The notes beneath the pieces were generated by a model, which worked only from the letters and a program-made list of their open reading frames with translations, did no database searches and was not told where the DNA came from. From Dehalococcoidia bacterium (GTDB taxonomy: Bacteria > Chloroflexota > Dehalococcoidia > Dehalococcoidales > Fen-1064), in contig JAUYDN010000052.1 of assembly GCA_030691775.1 (NCBI GenBank), forward strand, positions 1-17,040: DNA of 17,040 bases, in the 5' to 3' direction. The position numbers and the translations under genes are program-made. Below are positions 1 to 6,584 of the stretch, in pieces (the stretch's first letter is position 1; each line of letters begins with the position of its first letter).

Positions 1-54
1 CGTGAGAGTAAAATAGGCTTGCCGTTTGCGAATAGAACGTAATAAGGAGGGAAA

Positions 55-1440
55 ATGGTTGGTATTACAGCTTACGGTGCATACCTGCCGCGGTACAGAT
101 TAGGCAGAGAGACCGCGGGATGGAACATGCCCATCGAAAAGCCTGTCTGCAACTTCGACGAGGACAGTATCACCATGGCTGTGGCGGCCGGGATGGACTG
201 TCTCCGCGGCGAGGACCGTAGTACGGTCGATAGCCTCATCTTCGCCAGTTCTACTCCTCCCTACATCGAAAAACAGAACGCCGCCACCGTTGCCGCGGCT
301 GTCGACCTGCGCCGGGACATCGTCACCAATGACATCACCAATTCCCTGCGCGCCGGCACGCTGGCAATGGGAGCCGCTCTGGATGCCATCACCGCCGGCT
401 CTGCACGCAACGTCCTGGTTACCGTGGCGGATACACGCACCGCCGAACCCGGCAGTGAGCTCGACCAATCCCTCGGGGATGGGAGCGGGGCGCTCCTGTT
501 CGGCGACAAGGACGTTATCGCCACCGTCACCGGCCACCATAGTGTCTCCGAAGAGAACATGGACTATTGGCGCGCCGAGGGTGATAACTACATCCGTAGT
601 TGGGAAGACCGCTTCGTCTTCGATACCGGCTATCTCAATGTTATGCCGGAAGCGGTGGCGGGGCTGATGAAAAAAATGAGCATCACGCCCAAAAGCATTA
701 CCAAGGCGGTATTCTACGGACCGAATGCCCGCCGTCACCAGGAAATGGCGCGCAAACTCGGCTTCGCTCCGGAACAGGTACAGGACCCCCTCTTCGGCAA
801 AATGAACAACACCGGCGCCGCCTATTCATTGATGTTGCTCATCGCCGCCCTGGAAACCGCCAAACCCGGCGACAAGATTCTTTTAGCGAGCTATGGCGAT
901 GGTGCGGATGCCTACCTGCTCGAGGTCACCGAGGACATCAGGAAGATGAAACCAAAGCACGGCATCAAGATTAGCCTGGAAACCAAGCGCATCGCCAAGC
1001 AGCGTGGACCACGGGGAACGGATATGAAGGGACTGGTGGGCAACCCGCCTTCCGTCTCCGCCCGCTGGCGCCAGCGTGAAGCGATCGACCGACTCCATGG
1101 CGCGAAATGCCTGAACTGCGGATTACTCCAGTACCCGCAACAGCGCGTTTGCAGTCGTTGTCATTCCAAGGACAAGTGGGAAACTGTACGACTGTCCGAC
1201 AAGAAAGGTAAGATTTTCACCTTCTCGCTGGACTACCTGGTCCCGGGCGCCGACCGCCCGCTGGCAATCTGCATTGTCGACTGGGAATGCGGCGGCCGCG
1301 GTCTATTCGTAGGGACTGACCGCGAACCTGAGGACATCCGTTGTGAGGTACCGGTGGAAATGAGCTTTAGAAAGCTCTTCTCATCCGGCGGCGTCCATAA
1401 CTATTACTGGAAATGTCTCCCAACACGCTTTCCCTTCTAA
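55..1440 (+). CDS. HMG-CoA-synthase-like protein fused to C-terminal DUF35 zinc-ribbon/OB domain
   Basis: The 461-aa protein has a thiolase-fold part resembling 3-hydroxy-3-methylglutaryl-CoA synthase (about 1-300) and a DUF35-like tail (about 335-455). The tail carries a zinc ribbon (C352, C355, C366, C369) followed by an OB-like segment. The start follows a strong AGGAGG at 45-50. In classical HMG-CoA synthases the nucleophile lies in a (A/S)C(K/R)AGT-type motif. Here that motif reads NSLRAGT, so Leu98 stands where Cys is expected, and the usual Phe-His catalytic segment reads FYGPN (220-224). The NNTGAAYSL motif (251-259) is kept. A thiolase gene follows 46 nt downstream. In archaea, thiolase, HMG-CoA synthase and a DUF35 protein form one complex; this fusion may be a condensed version acting as an acyl-CoA binding or scaffold subunit. 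The family call is firm; the reaction is not. Confidence 0.85.
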   Translation: MVGITAYGAYLPRYRLGRETAGWNMPIEKPVCNFDEDSITMAVAAGMDCLRGEDRSTVDSLIFASSTPPYIEKQNAATVAAAVDLRRDIVTNDITNSLRAGTLAMGAALDAITAGSARNVLVTVADTRTAEPGSELDQSLGDGSGALLFGDKDVIATVTGHHSVSEENMDYWRAEGDNYIRSWEDRFVFDTGYLNVMPEAVAGLMKKMSITPKSITKAVFYGPNARRHQEMARKLGFAPEQVQDPLFGKMNNTGAAYSLMLLIAALETAKPGDKILLASYGDGADAYLLEVTEDIRKMKPKHGIKISLETKRIAKQRGPRGTDMKGLVGNPPSVSARWRQREAIDRLHGAKCLNCGLLQYPQQRVCSRCHSKDKWETVRLSDKKGKIFTFSLDYLVPGADRPLAICIVDWECGGRGLFVGTDREPEDIRCEVPVEMSFRKLFSSGGVHNYYWKCLPTRFPF

Positions 1441-1486
1441 ATGAAGAACATACAGGTGCTGATAAGAAAGGAGTGAGGAGGTAAAA

Positions 1487-2674
1487 ATGCAAAGCATGAA
1501 AGACAAAGTCGCCATCATCGGTATGGGGTGCTGTAAGTTCGGCGAACGCTGGGACTCCGATACCGAGGACCTGCTCGTCGAATCCTGCTACGAAGCCTTC
1601 GAGGATGCCGGTGTCGAGTCGAAGGACATCCAGGCGGCATGGTTCGGAACGACACAACAGGCAACCGGCCAGGTGCTGGCGCACGCTATCAAAACAGAAT
1701 ATATCCCTATCACCCGCGTTGAAAATGCTTGCGCTACCGGCACAGATGCCATCATCAATGCCTGTAACGCTGTCGCCGCGGGTGTTTACGACCTCGTCCT
1801 GGTTGCCGGCGTGGAGAAGCTCAAGGACTCCGGTGTAGGTTATCTCACCGGCGGTGGCGGACAGCCTTCCGCCCAAATTTCCCCCGCCGTCCCGCCCCCC
1901 GCCCAGTTCGCCATGGCGGCTAACCGTTATTTCCACCGCTATGGCTTGAGCTACGAAGAAGGCAAAAAGGTACTGGGGAAGATTGCCGTGAAAAACCACT
2001 GGAACGGCGCCCGCAACCCTAAGGCGCACTTCCAGCGCGAAGTCACACTGGACCAGGTGGTGAATGCGCCTATACAAGCCTATCCCCTGGGCTTATACGA
2101 CTGCTGTGGTGTCAGTGATGGCTCGGCCGCGATGGTCATCACCCGTCCGGAGCTTGCCAAGAACTTCCGGAAGGACTACATCCTCCTGAAGGGCTACGGA
2201 CTATCGGTCGGCGGACAGCAGGGCATGTTGCGTGACTACTACGACTTCACGCATTTCGATGAGACCCGCGCCGCCGCGAAGATGGCGTATGCAATGGCTG
2301 GCATCACCAACCCGCGTGATGAAGTCGACCTGGCGGAAGTCCACGATTGCTTCACCATCACCGAGCTTGTCATCTACGAAGACATGGGCTGGAGCCGGGA
2401 AGGTCACTCTAAAGAAGACATCGATTCCGGATTCTTCGAGCTGAAACCGGGAGAGACCGGCGGCCTTCCGGTCAACCCGGATGGCGGCCTGAAGTGCTTC
2501 GGGCATCCCATCGGTGCCAGCGGCATCCGCATGGTCTACGAAGTCTACAAACAGCTCCAGGGCAAAGCAGGCCCGCGCCAGATAAAGAACCCGCGCATCG
2601 GCGCCACGCAGAACCTGGGCGGCAGACCTGGCTCATTCACCGGGGCTGTGTCCCTGTGGGGTTTACCAGCCTAG
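1487..2674 (+). CDS. Thiolase, SCP-x/acetyl-CoA acetyltransferase type
   Basis: A 395-aa thiolase that would catalyse thiolytic cleavage or Claisen condensation of an acyl-CoA. The catalytic signatures are intact: nucleophilic Cys82 in ENACATGT, the VHDCFT motif (285-290) and the GHPIGASG motif (339-346) with His340. The HDCF motif points to the SCP-x subfamily rather than FadA/AtoB. The first ATG is chosen because GAGGAGG lies 7 nt upstream; an in-frame ATG three codons on is possible. It is co-directional with, and 46 nt after, the HMG-CoA-synthase/DUF35 fusion, so the two products probably form a complex. SCP-x-type thiolases commonly pair with DUF35 subunits, for example in archaeal mevalonate synthesis, steroid side-chain cleavage and benzoylsuccinyl-CoA thiolysis. 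The substrate cannot be read from sequence. Confidence 0.9.
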   Translation: MQSMKDKVAIIGMGCCKFGERWDSDTEDLLVESCYEAFEDAGVESKDIQAAWFGTTQQATGQVLAHAIKTEYIPITRVENACATGTDAIINACNAVAAGVYDLVLVAGVEKLKDSGVGYLTGGGGQPSAQISPAVPPPAQFAMAANRYFHRYGLSYEEGKKVLGKIAVKNHWNGARNPKAHFQREVTLDQVVNAPIQAYPLGLYDCCGVSDGSAAMVITRPELAKNFRKDYILLKGYGLSVGGQQGMLRDYYDFTHFDETRAAAKMAYAMAGITNPRDEVDLAEVHDCFTITELVIYEDMGWSREGHSKEDIDSGFFELKPGETGGLPVNPDGGLKCFGHPIGASGIRMVYEVYKQLQGKAGPRQIKNPRIGATQNLGGRPGSFTGAVSLWGLPA

Positions 2675-2704
2675 ACTTGACTTCTAACGCCTGACCTGTA
2701 AAAA

Positions 2705-2710
2705 TAGAAT
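2705..2710 (+). promoter_or_regulatory. Possible -10 box for the rplJ leader transcript
   Basis: TAGAAT lies just upstream of the L10 leader fold and 31 nt after the thiolase stop. The matching -35 region is poor (TTCTAA at 2682-2687), so this is a weak promoter call, supported mainly by its position. Confidence 0.3.
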
Positions 2711-2862
2711 AGTTGTCCTGAGACAGCAGGAGTTCCGGACTGAAAACGGGACTTAATGCCCTGCCGAGGAGAAGCGTGAGTTTTCCGGCTCACACACCGG
2801 GAAATTCGAGCGGTAGTTCTTGACGAGTCCTCGTGCAGTGCGCGAGGACTCGTTTTTTTGGG
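2711..2862 (+). promoter_or_regulatory. Ribosomal protein L10 leader (autoregulatory mRNA element)
   Basis: The stretch GAGACAGCAGGAG (2720-2732), then TTAATGCCCTGCCGAGGAG (2753-2771), is the conserved pairing and internal-loop core of the L10 leader that precedes rplJ in many Gram-positive-type bacteria. L10, or the L10-L12 complex, binds this RNA and represses its own operon. Here the core is followed by a second small stem (GTGAG/CTCAC around 2776-2793) and then by an intrinsic terminator just before rplJ. This fits control by premature termination. The element identity rests on sequence recognition; the mechanism is inferred from its order and from studied relatives. Confidence 0.85.
2824..2859 (+). 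terminator. Leader attenuator (intrinsic terminator) before rplJ
   Basis: A perfect 10-bp stem, CGAGTCCTCG (2824-2833) with CGAGGACTCG (2843-2852), encloses a 9-nt loop and is followed by seven Ts. It sits between the L10 leader core and the rplJ ribosome-binding site, so it is a conditional terminator rather than the end of the thiolase operon. Confidence 0.9.
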
Positions 2863-2883
2863 AAGACGCGCAAAGAGGGAAAG

Positions 2884-3411
2884 ATGAGAAAAGAGAAAAA
2901 GGCACAAAATATCGATAGGCTCCAACAGGAGTTTGCCAAAAGTACTATCGGTATCCTGACTGACTACCGGGGCTTGAAGACTCTGGAAATGAACGGCTTG
3001 CGCCGCAAACTCCAGGAAACCGGCGGTGACTACAAGGTGGTAAAAAACACGCTCGCCGTAAAAGCCGCGGAAAGGCTTAACCGTCCACAGGTCAAGGATA
3101 TTTTCGCCGGTCCGGTCGCTATTGCTTTCGGATACGGGGATGTGACGAATACCGCCAAGGTTTTTACCGACTACGTTCGTACCTCGAAGATAAACATCGG
3201 TGTCAAAGGCGGTTTTATGGGGGACACCGTTCTTACCGGTGAAGACATCGGTGTACTCGCTACCCTGCCCCCGAAACCCGTCCTGGTAGCCAGGGTGCTC
3301 GGAGGTTTGAAAAGCCCCCTGTATTCGCTCGTGGGCGTGCTCGCCGCGCCGATGAGGAATTTCCAGGGTGTCTTACAGGCAAGAATAAAGCAATTGGAGG
3401 AAACAAAGTAA
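2884..3411 (+). CDS. rplJ: 50S ribosomal protein L10
   Basis: This 175-aa protein anchors L7/L12 dimers on the ribosomal stalk. The N-terminal half has the L10 signatures, including LTDYRGL near residue 25 and YKVVKNTLAVKAA near 50-62. The C-terminal end is helical, as expected for the L12-binding spine. An upstream in-frame start at 2833 lies inside the attenuator hairpin and would add 17 unrelated residues. The ATG at 2884, after AAAGAGGGA, gives the family-like N-terminus MRKEKKAQNI and is preferred. The gene is controlled by the L10 leader just upstream and is followed after 1 nt by rplL. rplK and rplA, its usual upstream neighbours, are absent here. Confidence 0.95.
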   Translation: MRKEKKAQNIDRLQQEFAKSTIGILTDYRGLKTLEMNGLRRKLQETGGDYKVVKNTLAVKAAERLNRPQVKDIFAGPVAIAFGYGDVTNTAKVFTDYVRTSKINIGVKGGFMGDTVLTGEDIGVLATLPPKPVLVARVLGGLKSPLYSLVGVLAAPMRNFQGVLQARIKQLEETK

Positions 3412-3412
3412 C

Positions 3413-3808
3413 ATGGCAGAAACAGAAAAAGTCCAGGGAATTATCGATGCGGTCAAGACCTTGAACATTCTGGAGCTTTCCCATCTGGTGAAAGCTCTTG
3501 AGACCGAGTTTGGCGTCACCGCCGCTGCGCCGGTAGCCGCCGCTGCCGCAGGCGCCGCACCCGCCGCCACCACACCTGCCGCTGAGGTCGAGGAGAAGAC
3601 CGAGTTTACTCCCATCCTCAAGTCTTACGGCGCGAACAAGATTGCGGTCATCAAGGCAGTGCGCGAGGTCACCAACCTGGGTCTGAAAGAGTCTAAGGAC
3701 CTCGTAGAGGGTGCGCCCAAGGCGGTGAAAGAGAACGTGAACAAGGAAGAGGCGCAGACCATCAAAGAGAAGCTGGAAGCCGCCGGCGCTACCGTAGAAA
3801 TCAAATAG
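3413..3808 (+). CDS. rplL: 50S ribosomal protein L7/L12
   Basis: The 131-aa stalk protein recruits translation GTPases. It has the three expected parts: an N-terminal dimerisation helix pair (about 1-35), an Ala/Pro-rich flexible hinge (about 36-58) and a C-terminal factor-binding domain (about 62-131) with NKIAVIKAVREVTNLGLKES and the EAAGATVEIK ending. Its Shine-Dalgarno (GGAGG at 3396-3400) lies inside the end of rplJ. Only one base separates the rplJ stop from its ATG, so the two are co-transcribed and probably translationally coupled. No rpoB follows; the next gene is on the opposite strand. Confidence 0.97.
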   Translation: MAETEKVQGIIDAVKTLNILELSHLVKALETEFGVTAAAPVAAAAAGAAPAATTPAAEVEEKTEFTPILKSYGANKIAVIKAVREVTNLGLKESKDLVEGAPKAVKENVNKEEAQTIKEKLEAAGATVEIK

Positions 3809-3853
3809 CCACCGGAATTTTCCGTTGACATTGTTACGAAAATACCCTCATCT

Positions 3854-4006
3854 TGTCATTCTGGAGGAGTCCCGATAATTCCTTTATTCCCTATCGAGAC
3901 GACGAAGAATCTGGAGGAGGGGAGTTGAATCATGGGGTCGCCTACCCCTCCCTGAGATTCTTCGCGGAGTTTACCCTGAGCGATTATGAAGGGCTCCAGA
4001 ATGACA
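3854..4006. repeat. Foldback (MITE/REP-like) intergenic element with nested inverted repeats
   Basis: The element is bounded by a perfect 13-nt inverted repeat, TGTCATTCTGGAG (3854-3866) and CTCCAGAATGACA (3994-4006). Nested inside is CGAAGAATCT (3903-3912) facing AGATTCTTCG (3955-3964), with further imperfect pairing between the two G/C-rich inner arms. No convincing gene lies inside. The core words resemble the GTCATT...GAAGAATCT intergenic repeats seen in many environmental bacterial genomes. It may be a non-autonomous mobile element or a large RNA hairpin. Confidence 0.7.
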
Positions 4007-4169
4007 ACTCCGAGTTTCATATTTCGTGGTGTCGCCGGCAAGCTACATGGAGGATTACCCCGAAAATACGCTATTTCCATCCTTCGTAGTGCCGATGTAA
4101 TCGGCATGAGCGATTCTGAAGACCACTGGAGAGGGGCAGTGTAAACCGTTGTCCCTCTCCAGTCTGAAT
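4007..4169. other. Gap downstream of grpB with two further hairpins
   Basis: No gene is seen. Two perfect hairpins are present: TGCCGAT (4090-4096) with ATCGGCA (4100-4106), and ACTGGAGAGGG (4125-4135) with CCCTCTCCAGT (4153-4163). The second lies just past the end of the GrpB-family gene (- strand) but has no T-tract on either side, so it is not a clear intrinsic terminator. It could block RNA decay or be another repeat remnant. Confidence 0.5.
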
Positions 4170-4706
4170 TCACCGCTTGGTCGGACTGTCAGAATTGAGC
4201 ACACCCCGGATAAACGTGTCTTTACCTTCCGTGTATGACTTCCGGTCATCTGGAAAATTCCTGGCGAGGCGTTTCTTTAATTTAGCGTACTTTTTCCTGA
4301 TTACCGGGTCGCGCCTGAGAAGGTCACGGAACATAATGTAATTCCGCCACGGCGAGTCCGCTGTCTCCACGATATGCAGGTGAACGGTCCGTACGTCCGG
4401 TTCACGGTCTTTTATCAGGAGATGTCCGCCCGTCGCTTCCTGATAGCCACGGTCGCTGTAGCCCACTTCTACAAGACGTTTTACCACCACGGGCACGGCG
4501 CCTCTATCCGGGACTGCGATGGCGATATCTAAAATGGGTTTGGCAGGTAGACCGGGTACCGCAGTGCTACCAATATGTTGCACATCGGTAATCAGGTCTC
4601 CGGCACACGCGCGGACCCGAGCCGCTTCCACCTGGTAGTGGGATGCCCATTCCGGACGGTACTCTACCACCCGTACTTCGTTTCGCTTTAATCCTATGTG
4701 TTCCAT
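4170..4706 (-). CDS. GrpB family protein (UPF0157, nucleotidyltransferase-like fold)
   Basis: The 178-aa protein matches the GrpB/UPF0157 family, whose fold belongs to the nucleotidyltransferase superfamily. The hallmark HIGSTAVPGLPAKPILDI motif occupies residues 44-61: GS and the downstream D resemble the GS...DxD active-site pattern of that superfamily. Other typical pieces are the VEYRPEWASHY start (about 14-24), a VRTVHLHIV strand and the YxxGKDTFI segment near the C-terminus. The family has no well-established general function; some members occur as domains fused to dephospho-CoA kinase. The gene stands alone, convergent with rplL and downstream of the endonuclease-IV-like gene on the same strand. 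Confidence 0.85.
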   Translation of the reverse strand: MEHIGLKRNEVRVVEYRPEWASHYQVEAARVRACAGDLITDVQHIGSTAVPGLPAKPILDIAIAVPDRGAVPVVVKRLVEVGYSDRGYQEATGGHLLIKDREPDVRTVHLHIVETADSPWRNYIMFRDLLRRDPVIRKKYAKLKKRLARNFPDDRKSYTEGKDTFIRGVLNSDSPTKR

Positions 4707-4724
4707 TTACGAATAATACTCATC

Positions 4725-4748
4725 GGACACGGCATGCCGTATCCCTAC
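4725..4748. repeat. Palindromic intergenic repeat, copy 1
   Basis: The 24-nt unit contains the near-palindrome GGACACGGCATGCCGTATCC (one mismatch) followed by CTAC. It is a direct repeat of the unit at 4826-4849, with start points 101 nt apart. Confidence 0.8.
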
Positions 4749-4825
4749 AGGATACAAAGATGTGGGGAAAAGGGGGGCTTGATATTTGGCTATTGTCATT
4801 TTGATAGGTGGCGGTGGAGTGAGAC

Positions 4826-4849
4826 GGACACGGCATGCCGTGTCCCTAC
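4826..4849. repeat. Palindromic intergenic repeat, copy 2, overlapping a stop codon
   Basis: GGACACGGCATGCCGTGTCC at 4826-4845 is a perfect 20-bp palindrome, followed by CTAC. The TAG stop of the endonuclease-IV-like gene (4846-4848 on the - strand) lies inside the unit, so the repeat was either inserted at the gene end or supplies its stop. Confidence 0.85.
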
Positions 4850-5703
4850 TTCAATTCTACGTACCCCCTCTTGAGCAACAGCGCGTCCTCTTCCAGGTTG
4901 GGGCTTTCACAGATTACCAGCCCGGCGACCTTGAAGTCCTTGAACGCCTGCAACAGCTCCCGGTAGGCGAAATCCGATTCTCTCAGATTGCGGTGAGCAA
5001 GCTCACCTTTGGCGCTATAGGTGATACCCGCGACGTGAATATGCATCTCTTTCAGCGCCGCTTCTCCCACCCGTTCCTTTATCTGGGAAAGCATTGTGGC
5101 AAACTCATCATAAGAATTAAACGCACCGGTGCGGGCATGCCAGTGCGCGAAATCGATGCAGGGCGTTACACCCGGTAGTTCACCGGCGAGCCGGAGCACC
5201 TCGTTGAGTGCGCCGAACTGGCTTACCTTGCCCATCAGTTCCGGCCGCAGACGCACCTTGATATTGCTCCGCTCCATCTGCTCCAGCACTTCCACGAGTC
5301 CCTTCTTTACCGTCTCATAGACCTGCTCCGGCGGGTCGCCCATATTGAATGCCGAATGGAAGGCGACATCACGGGCACCGAGAAGTGAGGCGGCGCGCGC
5401 CGATTGGAAGAGGCGCGCCTGGCTGGCTTTGATTTTCTCAGGCTCGCGGGCATTCAAATTGATGTAGTACGGTGCGTGCACGGAAAGCCTGATGTTGTGG
5501 TTGGCGGCGACCGTGCCGATTTGCCGCGCGACCGTATCCGTGACATTCACCCCGTAGACGAACTCCACCTCCATGCAGTCCAGCCCCAGCTCGGCGATAC
5601 GTTTTACGCCATCGACGGATGAGTGTGAAGCAGAGCTGTGGGGCGAGCCGCCGGTGCCGAAGTGTAATTTATTCACGGTGCTTACTTTCTGGTTTAGTGA
5701 CAT
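4846..5703 (-). CDS. Endonuclease IV-like / sugar isomerase-type TIM-barrel protein
   Basis: The 285-aa protein has an AP endonuclease 2-type TIM barrel (endonuclease IV/xylose isomerase superfamily). Likely metal ligands follow the endonuclease IV order: H76 in LSVHAPYYINLN, H116 in AFHSAFN, E155 in RPELMGK, D184 and H187 in CIDFAHWHA, H221 or H223 in MHIHVAG, H237 near KGELAHRN, and E266 in VICESPN. The HAPYYINL and GKGEL-like words favour a DNA-repair-type enzyme over a sugar isomerase. The Asp of the DRH triad is not obvious, so catalysis on abasic sites is not assured. The ATG at 5703 lacks a clear ribosome-binding site; a GTG at 5676 is an alternative start. The stop lies in a palindromic repeat. 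Confidence 0.75.
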   Translation of the reverse strand: MSLNQKVSTVNKLHFGTGGSPHSSASHSSVDGVKRIAELGLDCMEVEFVYGVNVTDTVARQIGTVAANHNIRLSVHAPYYINLNAREPEKIKASQARLFQSARAASLLGARDVAFHSAFNMGDPPEQVYETVKKGLVEVLEQMERSNIKVRLRPELMGKVSQFGALNEVLRLAGELPGVTPCIDFAHWHARTGAFNSYDEFATMLSQIKERVGEAALKEMHIHVAGITYSAKGELAHRNLRESDFAYRELLQAFKDFKVAGLVICESPNLEEDALLLKRGYVELK

Positions 5704-5719
5704 ATTAGCACAAAAAGAA

Positions 5720-5768
5720 AAACTCTAAACTCTAAATACGAAACTCTAAACTAAATACTAATAACTTA
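5720..5768. repeat. Degenerate heptamer tandem array (AAACTCT type)
   Basis: Seven consecutive 7-nt units can be read: AAACTCT twice, AAATACG, AAACTCT, AAACTAA, ATACTAA and TAACTTA. The array fills most of the gap between the divergent endonuclease-IV-like gene and rsfS. Confidence 0.75.
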
Positions 5769-5781
5769 AGGCGCCTTTATC

Positions 5782-5790
5782 TGGTATAAT
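5782..5790 (+). promoter_or_regulatory. Extended -10 promoter of rsfS
   Basis: TGGTATAAT is a perfect extended -10 element (TGnTATAAT). The corresponding -35 region (around 5762-5767) is poor and falls in a heptamer array. A transcript starting near 5797 would carry AAGGGG (5810-5815) in front of rsfS. Confidence 0.65.
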
Positions 5791-5823
5791 ACAATCGGAA
5801 GCCGTAAAAAAGGGGTCTGATTT

Positions 5824-6168
5824 CTGGAATCATTAGATATCGCGCGTCAGGCTGTTGAAGCCGCCGGAGAAAAACAGGCGGCGGACATCCTCCTGCTGGA
5901 CGTCCGGGAAGTCTGCACCTTTGCCAGCTATTTCGTCATTTGCAGTGGTGAAAGCGAGCGTCAGCTAAAAGCTATCGGCGAAGAGGTTGAGCAAACACTG
6001 AAAAAGAGCGGTGAGCGTATTCTGCACGAGGAAGGGACCGCTGACTCCGGCTGGATGCTATATGATTACGGCGATGTCGTTGTCCACATTTTCTCCCCGG
6101 CGGAACGTAATTATTACCAGTTCGACGAGCTCTGGAGTAAGGGCAAGACCATCGTCAGGATTCAATAG
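5824..6168 (+). CDS. rsfS: Ribosomal silencing factor RsfS (Iojap/YbeB) with an apparent CTG start
   Basis: The 114-aa product is RsfS, which binds L14 on the 50S subunit and blocks subunit joining when nutrients are scarce. Family features are clear: the ADILLLDVREVC segment, FASYFVICSGESERQLKAI, and the C-terminal SGWMLYDYGDVVVHIFSP followed by ERNYYQFDELW. The frame is closed by TGA at 5818-5820, leaving only TTT and then CTG GAA TCA TTA GAT before the conserved region. No ATG, GTG or TTG precedes the conserved domain, and CTG at 5824 has AAGGGG 8 nt upstream. A CTG start is therefore the simplest reading and gives the normal family length. The gene overlaps the end of ndk, on the opposite strand, by 7 nt. 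Confidence 0.88.
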   Translation: MESLDIARQAVEAAGEKQAADILLLDVREVCTFASYFVICSGESERQLKAIGEEVEQTLKKSGERILHEEGTADSGWMLYDYGDVVVHIFSPAERNYYQFDELWSKGKTIVRIQ

Positions 6169-6584
6169 CCGGCGTGGAGCTCGTCAGCCCTGAAGAAGAG
6201 TGTTGTCTCTTTGGCGGCATTTTCCGGTGAGTCGGAGCCGTGCACGGCATTGTTCTGAATATCTAAACCGAAATCTGCGCGGATTGTTCCCTTATCTGCC
6301 TTTGCCGGGTCCGTGGCGCCCATCGTTTTGCGGATAAGGTCGATGGCGTTTTCTCCCTCGAAGACGATAGCAATAACCGGTGTGGAAGTGATGTAGTCTA
6401 CCAGCGACTGAAAAAACGGTTTGCCTTCGTGCACGGCATAGTGACGCTTCGCCAGCGCATTATCCATTTGCAATAGCTTTAAGCCGACGATTTTCAGTCC
6501 GCGTTGCTGGAAACGGCTAATAATGGCGCCACTGACATTCCGCTTCATGGCGTCAGGTTTGATAAGCACCAGTGACCTTTCCAT
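6162..6584 (-). CDS. ndk: Nucleoside diphosphate kinase
   Basis: The 140-aa enzyme transfers the gamma-phosphate of ATP to nucleoside diphosphates through a phosphohistidine. The sequence shows the ERSLVLIKPDA start, the helix HYAVHEGKPFF (about 48-58), RKTMGATDP (about 85-93), GTIRADFG (99-106) and the active site NNAVHGSDS with H115. The length is standard. It is the last gene of the thiL-tsaE-tsaB-thioesterase-HAD-ndk run: its ATG directly abuts the HAD gene stop, so translation is probably coupled. Its last 7 nt overlap the convergent rsfS gene. Confidence 0.97.
   Translation of the reverse strand: MERSLVLIKPDAMKRNVSGAIISRFQQRGLKIVGLKLLQMDNALAKRHYAVHEGKPFFQSLVDYITSTPVIAIVFEGENAIDLIRKTMGATDPAKADKGTIRADFGLDIQNNAVHGSDSPENAAKETTLFFRADELHAGY

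Noticed and set aside
100..738. Long open frame on the - strand (212 codons)
   Set aside because: It is antisense to the HMG-CoA-synthase-like gene, resembles no family, and arises from the GC-rich codon use of the real gene.
1367..2077. Long open frame on the - strand (236 codons)
   Set aside because: It spans the end of one real gene and the start of the thiolase on the opposite strand, and shows no recognisable protein features.
3853..4089. Short open frames within the repeat element after rplL
   Set aside because: They lie in inverted-repeat DNA on both strands, lack convincing ribosome-binding sites and have no homologue-like sequence.
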